A stretch of 64,000 nucleotides of DNA from Vitis vinifera (lineage: Eukaryota; Streptophyta; Magnoliopsida; Vitales; Vitaceae): assembly GCF_030704535.1 (NCBI RefSeq), contig NC_081812.1, forward strand, positions 16,899,001-16,963,000, in the 5' to 3' direction. The position numbers and the translations under genes are program-made. Positions 1 through 15,887 of this stretch are shown here, piece after piece. How positions within the stretch are numbered: position 1 is the first letter of the stretch; every line of letters begins with the position of its first letter. The notes beneath the pieces are model-generated. The model did no database searches, was not told the origin of the DNA, and saw nothing but the letters and a program-made list of their open reading frames with translations.

Positions 1-99
1 GAAACAATTCTAATTTATCATAATGCATTCATGCAATTTATTCTACCAATAATTTATGGGAAAGTACTTTGTAATTTATATGGGATCTTACATACAGGT

Positions 100-696
100 T
101 AAGATTATCTAACCGATGGTGTGCTTTTGTTTTTCGATTTGAATTTGTCCTTCCCTTTGTGGACATTGCATGATGAACCAAGCAAATTGATTGAAAAAGC
201 TCGGAACCAGGCAGACATCATTGAGGTGACCAAATAAGACCTAGAGTTTCTCTTAGATGAAGATCATCATGAGAAGAAGAGAAACCACTGGCCTCACTAT
301 CATGCTGAAAGTTATGAGAAACCAAGAACAGAAGAGATTATTACCATAACACCCGTGATGAAATATCTCCATTGTGGCATGAGGGATTGAAATTTTTGTT
401 CGACTGATGGAACTCTTCGGGTTCAGTATTATTCCCCATCTTTTGATGGTGTGGTGGTTGGAACATAGGATGTGCTTATAAACACCCTTCACTTGTGATA
501 GAACCGGATCTGATGATGCTATTTTTTTTTTAATAGGTTTTAAGCTGACCACCTTCCTGAGAGTATGAAAATCAAGATACTTTGGAGGGGCAGCTTCCGT
601 TTGCCATTGCTGCAGGAATCATATCACAATGGACGATTGGTGCAAAGTCCTGCACAGAATCTGAAAGAACAGGTTTATGCACCTTCTGTGTGGTAG
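100..696 (+). pseudogene. Degraded fructokinase-like (FLN1-type, pfkB family) pseudogene, 3' part
   Basis: From about position 115 the plus strand reads through a pfkB-like C-terminal half: DGVLLFFDLNLSFPLW, then a QADIIEVTK stretch, LEFLLDEDHHEKKRNHWPHY, then DGTLRVQYYSPSFDGVVVG and, at the end, NLKEQVYAPSVW followed by a stop at 694-696. These match the plastid nucleoid protein FRUCTOKINASE-LIKE 1 as I remember it. The frame is broken: there are in-frame stops after IEVTK, after CGMRD, inside VVVGT-DVLI and around the DRTGSGDA active-site region, then a frame change, and the segment between WTIGA and SATQNLKEQ is shortened. DNA before about 100 looks like an intron end (tacatacag). Probably a decayed 3' part of an old gene copy lying tail to tail with the next gene. 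Active FLN proteins belong to the plastid RNA polymerase-associated complex; this copy cannot make one. Confidence 0.85.
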
Positions 697-1350
697 CAGG
701 TGTGCAACAGAATGAGCAGACCCACACTGCATTTTAATTTTGGTAATGAGAAAATAGACTGTAGTTTGTACACTACTACTTTTAACACCCCCACAACCAA
801 TGTCTTTTCTTTCTTGCATTATGTTCTTTTTTATAAAATAAATAAATAAATAAAAAATACAATCATAAAGATAGGGAAAGTATTTGCTAATTGCCAATAA
901 CATTTGGAACATAAAATTCCCATTATGATCTGTATCAGAAAGTAGATTCAAGTTCAGAGCCGAATCCCAATTTGACAATTGATTTTAACGAACCAAACAG
1001 GAAAGAATAATGAATAAATGAAATACGACCACTTTCTGAGGGGATGATGTATCCGTGCCAATGTACCTGCTGCCCTGTTTTGTCTTCAATTGTATCTAAC
1101 ATTGCTGTTGCTTCCCCAGTCACTCTTGTGGTCCTTCTCCGTCTGTACATCAAAACTGAAACTTGTAGTTTTTGAATCTCAAAAGAAACCTTCAAGCTTC
1201 TTTGGACCCTGTTTGCTGCTATCATCTCCTGGCTGTGTAAAAAAGTCTGTCCTTTCAAAACCCATACAAGCCGCCCTCTGGAGCAATGGGTATTGTGTGT
1301 TCTAGGCCTGAGCCGGATATTCTCATAAAAGCAAAGACCCTACCCTATCT
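697..1350. other. Short intergenic stretch, convergent 3' ends
   Basis: No supported gene lies here. It separates the pseudogene on the plus strand from the O-fucosyltransferase-family gene on the minus strand, so it must contain the latter's 3' UTR. A chance minus-strand reading frame of about 100 codons (935-1258) has no recognisable domain. Confidence 0.6.
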
Positions 1351-4697
<3,347 letters not shown>

Positions 4698-4805
4698 CGC
4701 CGGGATACCAAAACTCCTCCCGAATGAGCAACCCAGAGAAAGCCGACGAAAGTGAGAGAAAATAGAGAAATGGAGAGAGAGAACCGTCGCTTCTATTGGT
4801 TGGTG

Positions 4806-4862
4806 TTGTTTGTTTTCTTTCTCTTTCTCTTTCTCCCTCTCTCTCTCTCTATCTCTCTCTCT
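4806..4862. repeat. CT-rich microsatellite in the 5' leader
   Basis: A run of CTTT/CTCTCT units on the plus strand (GA on the transcribed strand) lies in the presumed 5' UTR. CT/GA tracts of this kind are common near plant transcription starts and are often length-polymorphic. Confidence 0.7.
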
Positions 4863-4942
4863 ACAAAACGAGGCTCCGTTATCAAAGGCGAGCAGAGAGG
4901 TTCCTTCGCCGTTCTATTGAATTTCTGGTTTTCCTCTCTGCG

Positions 4943-4950
4943 TTTATATA
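4943..4950 (-). promoter_or_regulatory. Probable TATA box of the O-fucosyltransferase-family gene
   Basis: Read on the minus strand, TATATAAA lies about 250 nt upstream of the ATG and is followed by a CT/GA-rich leader. Spacing and orientation suit a core promoter with a leader of roughly 220 nt. No transcript data are available. Confidence 0.5.
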
Positions 4951-4980
4951 GTTACATATTTAGTTTCCTTTTTCTTTAAC

Positions 4981-7900
4981 CATCGGGGTAAGATGGTAAT
5001 TTTGAATTTCGAATATCTTCCCAATATGTTATTTTTCAATATTTAATTACGGAATGATATATTCCCTTTTTATAGGTTGTTATATGACTTATATTTCTCT
5101 CCTAATTTTGGAGTTTTTATTCTTTATGGAAATATCCAACTGCATCTCCTGTTATTCCCTATATTATTTCGCCTTATTTATTTATTGTATCTATTTCTTA
5201 AATTTCTCTTCCTCTTATATTTTTTTAATTTAAATATTTTAAATATATAATTATCCCCCTCATTCCATTTTTAAACTTTTTCCATATCCAGAGGCTTAGG
5301 TAGCTAATGATCGTGTCCCCACGTTTGTTTTTTCTTGGAAATGAGACGATTCATATGACTCTGTTTGTAAGTAAATTTAGTTTCGGGAAAAGCCACCATT
5401 TTTTCACGGATTTCAGGGGGGAAATTCTTTCCCATTTTGATGCTTTCCATAACGGGTTGGAAGCAAAGGTACATTCGTTTAACCCCAAACCCACGTTTTT
5501 CCCGAGCATTTTATCTCTTTGATTGTCCAAATTCATTACGTATCAACACAAAATTACCTGCATCATTATTATTATTAATCATTCTTAAAACCAAAGAAAA
5601 AGGCCTTTAGGGACAATTAGGTCATTTCAGTGTGGAAATTCTTTATTCTTTATTGGACGGCCACGGAGGATGAAAAGTAAAATATTTTTGAAGGCTCGCA
5701 GCTGCTTCAATTTCATATGATGCAATATTTGACCACTGCGTCCAACATGAAGTGGCGGTGCGGTGCGTAGAATTAGAGTCTGCTCTTATACACGCGTCAT
5801 CCTTCTAGGGCTTTCGCCTCTGACTGCCTCAATAACGGTCGACTATTAGAAAAAAAAAGAAACATTATAAAATCTTTATTATTATTATTTTCCTCCTTTA
5901 TTATTTCCAAAGTTATTTTTTGCCGAAACAAAAAAATATTTGGTATCAATTAAAAATTTTTATTTGTTTTGGAAATTTTACTTATATTTTAAATTTAACA
6001 TTTTGGAATTATTTTTTTTTAATAATAAAAGCACAAAAATATAACTTTTTATCTTAAGTTGTTGACGAAAAAGAATCATATGTGATGCAGAAGTGCTTTT
6101 TTCTTTTAAGCTGTAATTTAATTGGTGAAAATTATTAAACGTAAACCCCGTGGAAAATAAGTGGAATTCATCGGCTTGGGCCCACGTTGGATTTCATCAA
6201 TTTTAGTTGATGGGGAGCGCTAGATGGTTCTGACCCCGAGATCTGGCGGTGCAGGGGGTAGGAAACAGCTTGACTTTATGGAGCGCGAAATGTAAGATTT
6301 TGAATAGGAATGCGGTGGCAAGAAGGACGAGGGTCTGGACAAAACAGAAGCTCAACGCGGGGAATCTTGAAAATTTGTGAAGAGAAGAACTTTCCGAGTT
6401 GGCAATAAAAATGATGTTTGTTAAAAGTCCTCAATCTGGATCATCTTTTCAAACAGCACTTATCACAATTTTTATTTTTTATTTATTAATTATGGTTTTA
6501 AATTTAAGGTTAAACTCGTAATTATCAAATGTGATTTTAAATATAAAGTTAACCATAAAACTAAAATCACAATTAATTGTGATTTTAATCATAAATTTAA
6601 AGTCAAATATATTAATTATGATTTAATATAAATAAATAATGAATAGATGTTGATATGATAGGAAATTATCAAGTAAATAAATATTGGAGATATTTTTTAA
6701 TAAATTAAATTATCATTAAACTTGATTATTAAAATTTTAATTTCCTAAATCAATAATATTTGGATGAATGAAACAAATTGTTAAAATCAATTAATTAAAT
6801 TCTTTAAATTAAACAATTAAATTTTTAGGGAAAGGAATTAATCAACAAAATGAATATTTCCGGAAAAATAGGCTTGACGAAGAAGAAGTCCATTAATTAA
6901 AATATTTTCATTACAAATATTTTAAAAAAAAATAGATTTAGTTTTTTTAGAAAGGATTACTTTCCTCATCCTCACAGTTTTTATGGGTTTTATTGGTCTC
7001 AAACCACTCATCATTTGTCATTGAAAAATTAGAACCACAATAAAACCTTTTTGAAAACATATGTTGTGTGTCACTTTTGCTATGTCTTATATTTTCTTGT
7101 CCATTCCATCAACACTAAGATGCTGGCGAGTGAACCACCACATTAACTTTTCATCTTTTTGTTATGTCCACTTTGGAAATATTAAGTGTCTACCTTCCTT
7201 CACCGCACTTCCAACTAATAATTTAAGGCTTCACTTGCAATATCATGTGTTAGGTATCCTTCACTTCCTCGCAATTGTAATTATTTTAATTATTAAAATA
7301 ATTTACATTTAAATTTATAATATTTTTAACTACAATTTTTCTTTTTCCTTTTTTGTGAAGTCAAATTAAAAAATTTTAATTATCGGGAATCTTTCTTAAA
7401 AAGAAAAGTCAGTCATCATTACGAAAAAAGGTTATGTTCACCACGTCCTACTCGCCAAATGTATGAGGAGTGAAGGGCATCCAAAGAAGGGCTTTGCGTT
7501 TCCACGGCCACGAATGGTAGATGGTCGTTAATAATGGGTAGAAAGACCGGAAGAATTAGTGAGCAATGCAATGCCTTAATGCTCCACTGAAGGCGCCCAC
7601 GGAGCTTCGAGAGGATTGGAGGAGAACAACCCCACTAATACGTGTGAAACCCCTGGATTTTAACGTTGAATTTCAAGTCTTGCAATATTGGGCCTCCACT
7701 CCGTGGCGATATCATTGCGTGTCATAAAAATGATTTTTCTTTTGTTTATTTTGATGTGGTCCAAACAAGATTTGGAGATGTGGATATGGACCGTATGGGA
7801 AATTGGGCATGACGTAAGCCTAAAGCCGTGTGGAAGGCTTGAAAGGCTAAAAAGTAAAAACCCATATGTCATACTCCTCTCACTGTCCTACCAAAACCGA

Positions 7901-10071
7901 ACGCGTCAACTGAGCCATTCAGCATCCTTGCCAATGATTGTTATACGATGTGGTATTATTTTGAAGTGGAAGTACCAAAACAATGTTCTTAGTTGGGTGA
8001 ATGTCGAGGAAATTCACGGCGGCCCCATGTTTCCGCATAGCGCATGGACAGCTTTTAAACCAGCTTGAAATAATGCAATGGGATTAAAATTTTGGTTTGT
8101 AAAATTTAAAATTAATTTAATATTATTATAGAAATACCATAGTTATAATAAAATTTAGCTTTTATTGTAAATTTATAATTTGAAATTACAATCTTTTAGA
8201 ACATAATTGATGTGTCTTATTTTTTAAAATAAATATGTAATATTATCATCTTATTAAAATGATAAGAAAACTTTCTTGACTCATATTACATCTTTTATTA
8301 AAACTTTCTTGATTCCTATTGTAGCTTTTCTTATTTTTATATTCTTTTAATTTTAAATTTTATTTTGAAAATTAATTTATATTAATTAATTACAAAATAA
8401 GAAATTAATTTAAGAAAAAAAATTAATTCAATATAATATGACATTTATTTTTATATGCCATTTACATTACCATCTACAAAAATTCTAGCTTTAATAAGAA
8501 AAGAAAACAAAGATCAATGGTCAGGATAGTTTATACTTCTATAATATTTTTTTTCTTTATAAATTATAAAAAATTAATTTTTAATATTAATATTTATAAA
8601 TAATATATCCATAAATTATACATTAGATTTAGTATATAAAATTAATTAATTTTTTAATATATATGTTTTAAATAATTTTATTATTATAAACATTTATTAT
8701 TAGTTATAAAAATATGGATTTTATTATTAAAAATCTCTGCAAATTAGTTTTTTTTTAAAATTAGTTTAAAAAATAAAAAAGAAATTGAGGAAAGAGTCTC
8801 TTTGTAAAAAATTTCTTTCTAAAAATTGGTATATTCAAGAGGAGATTTTGGTTGCTTCAAAGAAGTTGTCTCGCCCTAAAAATCGAGAAACGTCTCTTTT
8901 CATGTGGCAATTCATTACTGTGGTTGCTTTCCTACATGCTAAGGCCACACTAATCTCGGAAATATTTATATAGAAATGGGGGGAGTCTATGAGTAGACGA
9001 CGGTGCAGCTAGATTGTCAACTGTACAGGTTTAAAGCCTACTTCAAGACCTTCCTTTTTCTTAGTCTTGTTCAAGCGTTGATTTTCCCTTCCATTTTTTG
9101 TTGTTTCCCTTTGACCTGTAGAGCGGGGCCGTGGTGGTGGGGGGTTCGCCCGTACACGTACACCAGTATTCCATGGACGATGGCACAGCTGATCATATTG
9201 ACAACAAACCAATCTAGTACTCCCAAACTAACACATCCGACATAGCATGACATGTAAAGCCAGGACTGAGACAAAAAAAGGTGGGTGGCTTATAAGGTTG
9301 GAATGGAAAAGGTTAGGGCCAAGTCGCACCTTGCTTTGGCACTTTACGAACCAGTATGTTAAACTAATTCAATATCATTAAGAGAAGAAACACAATGAAT
9401 TGAGTTCCCACACCCCAAAACAGAAAGTTGCTTTCATTTCTCTCTAGGAACTGGTCACCCGGAACCGTTCCTGGCTGGCTGTCTTGCTTGGTGTTCATAA
9501 TGGGTTTCTAGAAAAAAAACCAGTCTCCCAGCTCATCCACATTTCAATAGTTAAGAAAATTTTGGATTAAAAAAAAAATTATATCCAAAAAGCTGAAATA
9601 GTGTTCCAGGCTTCCAGCAGAGTGGGTGAACTTTCTATTAATAATCAAAAGAACTCACATTCTGCATTCTTGGTAAATATGTCAAAAGTATATCTTTACT
9701 TCCCTTCCAATGATACAAAGTATAAACCATGTCATTTCCTCAATGATCCATGTTTTTAACACAGAATTGATCAAAAAAATATCAAATGAAATATACACAT
9801 ACCAAGAGAGAGCAGTACAAGCTAAACTATTACAGAACAGAAGTGTATTTCCATAGAGGCTCAAATATGAAAGCATAAGGGAGAAGAGAACATATTGTCA
9901 CCCAAACAAACAAATAATTCACTGAGTTATGTGTAGCAAGTCGAGAAAATGGCAAACTCAATCTCAAGATGAGAAATCCCACTTATTTTCACTGATGCAA
10001 GGCCAAGAACTAACAAAAACATCTGTACCAGGAAAGATTTAGTCCCCCCTTGAAGACAGAAATATGCTTAC
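4981..10071. other. AT-rich intergenic region, no gene supported
   Basis: About 5 kb with no convincing coding exon. It holds long AT-rich stretches (roughly 5870-6120, 6470-6960, 8080-8780). Between about 6480 and 6640 short sense and antisense copies of an aatcacaatt / aattgtgatt motif suggest a decayed MITE, but the borders are unclear. Isolated frames near 7688-8068 and 9003-9274 have no family match and overlap each other on opposite strands. The region just left of 10072 must contain the 3' UTR of the next minus-strand gene. Confidence 0.6.
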
Positions 10072-13000
10072 TTACAACTTCAACCAATCCAAGCAAGGAC
10101 ATAGGCCCCAGCAAAACCTAGATGGGTAGTAGTCCTTTAAGTATACCTCCCTGCTAAAGCCAATGATATAGAAACTGAAGGACTGACGACGATGAGCCAT
10201 TGTGACACGTGTCACTGGTACAACAGAGATACTGTGCCTCTCACATACGACCCTTGCAGTAGGAGGTACAGGAGATCTATCTGCAATTACTTCCGAAGAA
10301 AACTTGTTGAGAGAGAACGAATCAGCAAAAAATGCAGGGGTGCACTGGTGGGCCTGAGTATTGCACAACTGGACCCCTTTGGCTCTGTGGAAAACCTCAT
10401 CAGGAACCGAAGCTGCCCCACTAGTTGCACTTACTTTTCTGGTTGAAAGTGTCTTCCTGCAAAGACAATCACTTTTCTATGTCATCTAACATTCAAATGG
10501 CTTTTTACAGATAGATATATACATATGTGCTTTATTTTGAGAAAACAAATTTTTACATATCAAGCAGATGTGTTTACTCTGGGAAGGCAATTTTTTACAG
10601 GTTCAAGAAAACATGAATAATTTGATACCACTGTTCTGTTCTTAATAGAAACCATTGAGTTTTTTAATAATGGGATATTAGAAGCTAACTATAGATGGCA
10701 TCACTCTTGCATTTCATACAGATGGTATTCTTCATGAAGTCCCCCATCAAAAACCATCTTGGTGAAAATTTGAAACTAATGTTATTGATGGTATTGTGAG
10801 TAAAATGAAGCACAATGATCTATGTTCATCAAGACGATTTCAAGACATGGGACTCGTCAAAGCGAACCGTTGCTCTTTTATACATAAAATTGAGTATATC
10901 TGAATCATGATTACTACCATAAAGAAGTAACACAGGAAGGTAAAATCCTGACCATAATTGTTATGAACTTATAACACACAATAGGAGACAACATGGTACA
11001 TTAGTTTTACTGCCAAAAGATATTCATCAATAGCATGTATCTTATCAAAATGTATCTACGATACATATATGATACACAATAAAACACAATAGTTTGTAAG
11101 AAAAATGAAATTTGAAAAAATAAATAAATAAAATCTATATTTTAATTGTTTAAAATGTATTCTAAAGTTAGAAATTGTTGATAAAAGAGTAAGAGAGAGA
11201 TAAAATAATCCAACATAAAAAAACATTGCACACTTGCTGTCAAAGGCAAGTATGAAATAGTAAAATTTAAATAAATTTATTCTTGTAATAAATATTATTT
11301 CATATAATCCAAATGTCAAACTTGAACATGCTGGCAAATGAAAATCGTTGCTTTACATATTATTTTTTCTTTTTTGGATCTTTTTTCCTTCGGCAGAGGC
11401 AATGATCATGAACTTGAAAGGTAGTACTTTGAAGGTAGCAAGTAAATATATAGATGTTAACAAGACATCCAAGTATTTTTTACTAGTTGAAATTTGGCGT
11501 TAAAAATCATAATTCAAATTCAAAAAGTAAATATTTTGGAATGAACCTGCACATTACAATGTGTCATTCAATTAAGGAGAATTTGTGAAAACTCTAGTTT
11601 TCGATGTTTTTCATGTGTGTATACTATCAATGAATGTCTATATTTTAACTCTTTCAAAAACTTTCCTAAAACTAGTTATACATTGTCAGATACTTCATTC
11701 TTCCAATATATGATATGCATATTTATTTTTTCTATATATATATATCCTACAATGTATGATACATGAAAATAGAAAAAATGATGCACCGAACAGTTTATGG
11801 GTTAATAACTAGGTAAACATCCTCCCTATACTCTGGCTTGGCTCATAGCCACCAATCCATCACCAGCATAGTACTATGTGTGCCATATTCACATAATAAG
11901 CTTAGCATCAAGTGCATTCAGACCTCCAGCCAAGACAATTTTCCATGCCAAAGTCTTAACCTACATCTAATTTCATATGATGGTTGTAGAAGGTACATAT
12001 AGATCAGGTGTTCCCTATCATCTAATCACTGAGAGAAGAAAGAAAAAAATCAGGATAATGGTCATCTAAACAAAGAGTCATAGAACATAAAAGAGGAATA
12101 TAGATGTTAACAGATGGCTACTTACAATCTACATGTAATGATTGATGAGTAACTACATCAAGCTTAAATGAAGTTCTCAAATACTGCAATAGAACTGACT
12201 CCATTTCATCACAAATTAATGAGGATTAGTTGGTGCTGTAAATTGATAGCACTTGTGCTTTCTAATTTCTTTAACCACTGCAATAAGGGTATACTTTGTA
12301 TCAGGATCTAACATACGTACCATCTAATCACAGCAACATCGTGTGTCAAAAGAGAACCACCTCCACGACACAACTCACATTTAATTAGCCCACGGGATCC
12401 ACAAATGGGGCAAGAAATATTGCCCTTACCATTGCATTTCACACATCTGCAGAGGCAAAACCATTAAGGTTACATGAGCCATGAGAAACTCACCAAAGCC
12501 TACTCTCTTGCTTTCATCCATCAATAAACAGAAAAATAAAAAGCTCACTTTGTGTCGGATCCATCTCTATGAGCAATTAAACCCCTTCCATGGCAAGTAG
12601 GACACTGACTCATCCGGTTCTCATTGTAAAACCCAGGTTCTTGACCTGGATTGCATGTAGAACACACAATATCTCCCCGTCCCGCACAACCTGTGAATCC
12701 TTTCTAAAGCTGTGTTAGAACTAAGCAATAAAGATTGCAACTATTGAAATATGGAGTACAGTTTACAAATTCAAGAACCCAACAAAAGCTAACTTCATTA
12801 ATAAAATACAAAAACAAAGGTAACTAGAGAGAAAGTGGAACATAACAGAATAATTATGAACAAAAATTAGCACAACTTTACAACTGAAAATTATAGCTTA
12901 TCAATCCTACAGATCCTCCAGAATCCTTACCTGAGCATTTCTCAATAGCTTCAGAATGAGGAATTTTGGCACATGATTCTTTATGGGGTACAAATAGAAC

Positions 13001-15887
13001 AGGGAATTCAGACCTCAGATCCAATTCCCAGATTCCTAGTCCAGGCCCTTTATCCTTTCCATCAATTTTGCCACCATGGTATGGTTCTCTTTCTTTTATG
13101 ATTTCCCTCTCCTCTATAAAAGTTTCTAGAGTTCCTACATAAACATTGCAATCTTCCACTGCATGAATCTTCCAAGTACGAGCTGGACGACTTCCCCAGC
13201 AGCAACGATGACCAACATGATCAATGAGTAACTCCCGTATCTCGACCTCATCTAATATTTGCCTACAAGTTAATTAATTTTATCAATAAAAATGTTGTGA
13301 TAGATAGATGGAATAAAACAATTTATCTGCTTTTGCTTTCACATGCAAAAGAATGCACATGCGATTGCCTGATTCCTGAGAAAAATGAAAAATTAAAGAC
13401 CATTTTCTAATAGCAAAAATTTGCCTCAATTTGATATTTGTAAAAACTAGCTAAAATAATTTTTTTTTTTAAAAAATTATCAATATTTTGATCACAGACT
13501 TCTAATCCTCCAAGAAGTGCCTCATTTACTCTAAAATCAACTTCCACAAATTTAAGTGTAAAATGGAAAATAGATGACCAAAGCAAAGGATAATTTAAGA
13601 TATAGGTTATTTGACCATCCCCAACCAGAAATAAATGAATCAAGGAAGACGGCTTCAAAATGAGTTACAGATGCTCCTAGGAAAAGATTGATCCAAACTG
13701 TGAATTACAGTACAAATACAACTAAGAAAAAAAAAAAAAAGCCTGTGCATTGTCTTATGCAAGTAATTTCATAGTGCAGCATGCAGACATCCCAATAAAA
13801 ATTAAATATGCCTATTGAAAGCATCTTAATCGACCTTTTCCAAATTTTGATTATAATAGACTCATGACCTGAACATAAATGAAACAACAATTTTAATTAT
13901 GTGAACCTCAGACACCACCTAATTAGGGTCGGTTATGACTCCCAAGAAATGCAAATTTATTCATGTGTGAAGCAAATAGTTATCCAATAAAGCTATGTCA
14001 TCTCCCTCAACAACAATAACACTCACTCCCTAAACCACAACCACCCCCCATAAAAAAAATAAAAATTTATAATAATTAAGTACCCATTTGGATACACTTC
14101 CTGCCTTTTCTTTTCAAAATGAAAAACTTCTATATAAATGTAGAGCATCTTATACAAAAAAAGTATAGAATTATCTTATGTCTATAAAAATCACTTTCAA
14201 ATTATCTAAAATTTGAGGTGGTCAAATTTTTTTAATACCCTGATTTTTTAACTAGTTTTTATAACCATCACTTTTTCAATATAAGTATATAAGAGTTCTT
14301 GTATCTTATATAAAAGTTACTATTATTTTTTTATTTAAAAACATAAAGTGTATCTAAATAGACACTAAGCATTCAATTGTTCAATGGAGATTGAATGCTT
14401 TCATCACATTTTACTTAACATTTGAAAGTACATAGCCATTATCAAGCACAGGGCCATTAAAAAAATAGTGTCAGCAGTACAAGTCTACAACTAATGATTC
14501 AAGGTACATTTGTGATTTTCATGAAATGTAGGCACTCCAAATTTTTTGTTAAATATTAGTGTTGACGGCTGCTGTCACTCTTTATAATTACCTCATTACA
14601 CATATAAATTGTAGGTGAAACTATAAATCACACAACCAATTCAATTTCTATCATAAATACAAGCATACACAAATGCAATTAAAGGAGTAGATCGTCCAAT
14701 CTAACCTCTGAAATTCATTAGTGTTTCCACCATAATCTCCACCATATGCACCCTGACATACGATAGCTTGCTCTGCAACAAGTGACTTATTATGGTTTTA
14801 AATGAGTACAATAATCAAGCAAAACTACTATTCAGCATAAATTGTTCCAATTTATTTCACACAAAATATGCTTATATTGAAATTGAGAATAGCATGTCAT
14901 CATAACATTGATGCATGAATCACCTCAAGTGAATCGATTATCAATGAAAGTAAGACACGGCTAGCCTATACTTTCCTATCCAAACCAATGGTTGAGCATA
15001 TAGTTGTTCATGGCTTCCTTGGTCCAAATAGCTAGAAGTTCATTCAAAATTGAATGATGTACTAAGATATGTTGTGCTTTTATGCATATCCTGGTTCCAA
15101 AATTCAGCACCTAGTCCCTTTTCTATTCTTCCTTTTTTTTTTTTACTGATTAAGCCAAAACAATGTGAAGGTCAGCTTGAAACTTTTTGGTGAAATTCAT
15201 CCAAATATTTCAATCCCCGCCCTTCCAACCCCCACATCAACACCCCTCCCCCCAAAAAAATTATTAAAAAAAGTCAATTTTGATATTTAAAAATATATAT
15301 ATATATATCAGGATGCATATAGTTCATAAATGACGAACTTCCTTGGTGGGTGTTGACGAGATGATCATCACTGTTAACCAGAAAATCAGAAACTTCACTT
15401 CTTTAAACTGAGCAATTAAAAGATAAATGACGGAACAATACGCCTGATCAGCCTTAACTAAACCCCAAAATTAGACGATCCATTAACTTAAATTCAACAA
15501 AATAAAACTACAAATAGCGAATTGGGAATAGAAAATTAGATTACCGTCAGGATCAGGCTCCGGGGAACTGATCAAGGCGGCATGGAGGGAAGGAGGATAA
15601 TAATCAGAAAAGGCTGCAGCCGATCGAATCTCTTCAACGCTGACTTCAGTTCCAGCCAACGAAGCGGTGGGAATCACAGAACCGGTTCTCCCCACGTACT
15701 GATACGAACTCAATCTTTTGCTCTCTTTGTCAGCAATTTCACTTTTCGCTTCTTTCCAATTGAAAAATAAAATAAAGAAACTAAAAAATAAAGAACACCC
15801 CGAAGCTAAACCTCGGGTAGAAATAGAGAAAGAGAAAAAGGCTGTACCTGAGAGAAAAGGAACCTCCATGGTTTGCTGCTCCTCCAT
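10072..15887 (-). CDS. DnaJ-type zinc-finger protein, SSUH2-like (no J domain)
   Basis: Seven exons on the minus strand: 15848-15887, 15545-15751, 14706-14772, 12931-13262, 12549-12690, 12321-12446, 10072-10456. They total 1299 nt, 432 aa, with phases agreeing at every junction. After a conserved plant N-terminus (YQYVGRTGS, SDYYPPSLHAALISSPEP), a Cys-rich core at about residues 214-293 carries CxxC(x)GxG repeats: C214/C217, C225/C228, C245/C248, C264/C267, C275/C278 and C286/C289. These resemble the zinc-binding module of type I DnaJ chaperones and thiol-exchange proteins; there is no HPD-bearing J domain. The C-terminal exon (VPDEVFHRAKGVQLCN, FVKDYYPSR-like end YLKDYYPSRFCWG) matches plant proteins annotated DnaJ-related or SSUH2 homolog, remembered as At2g38000. 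Molecular function is unknown; zinc binding and protein-folding help are inference. The first exon is only 40 nt and its junction (CTCAG/gtacag to ggaaag/AAGCG) is the least certain. Confidence 0.88.
14080..14365. mobile_element. Tourist/PIF-Harbinger-like MITE in an intron
   Basis: A 286-bp non-coding element in the intron between exons 3 and 4 of the DnaJ-type gene. It begins GTACCCATTTGGATACACTT and ends with the imperfect inverse AAGTGTATCTAAATAGACAC; both ends are flanked by TAA (14077-14079 and 14366-14368). TAA duplications with such G-starting termini are typical of Tourist-like MITEs. A diverged relative of its interior (gtagaacatc...aaaatttgaga) can be seen around 19380-19590. Confidence 0.75.

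Noticed and set aside
935-1258. Minus-strand frame of 107 codons with an RRRRTTRVTGEATAM stretch
   Set aside because: It lies in the presumed 3' UTR of the O-fucosyltransferase-family gene, has no recognisable domain and no exon-like borders.
6430-6660. Possible MITE with aatcacaatt / aattgtgatt motifs
   Set aside because: Short inverted motifs are present but no paired ends or target duplication could be found in this AT-rich DNA.
7688-8068. Plus-strand frame of 126 codons
   Set aside because: There is no ATG at its start, no family resemblance, and AT-rich surroundings without promoter or splice context.
9003-9274. Overlapping frames on both strands
   Set aside because: They mirror one G/C-rich patch; neither looks like a protein family and both end abruptly.
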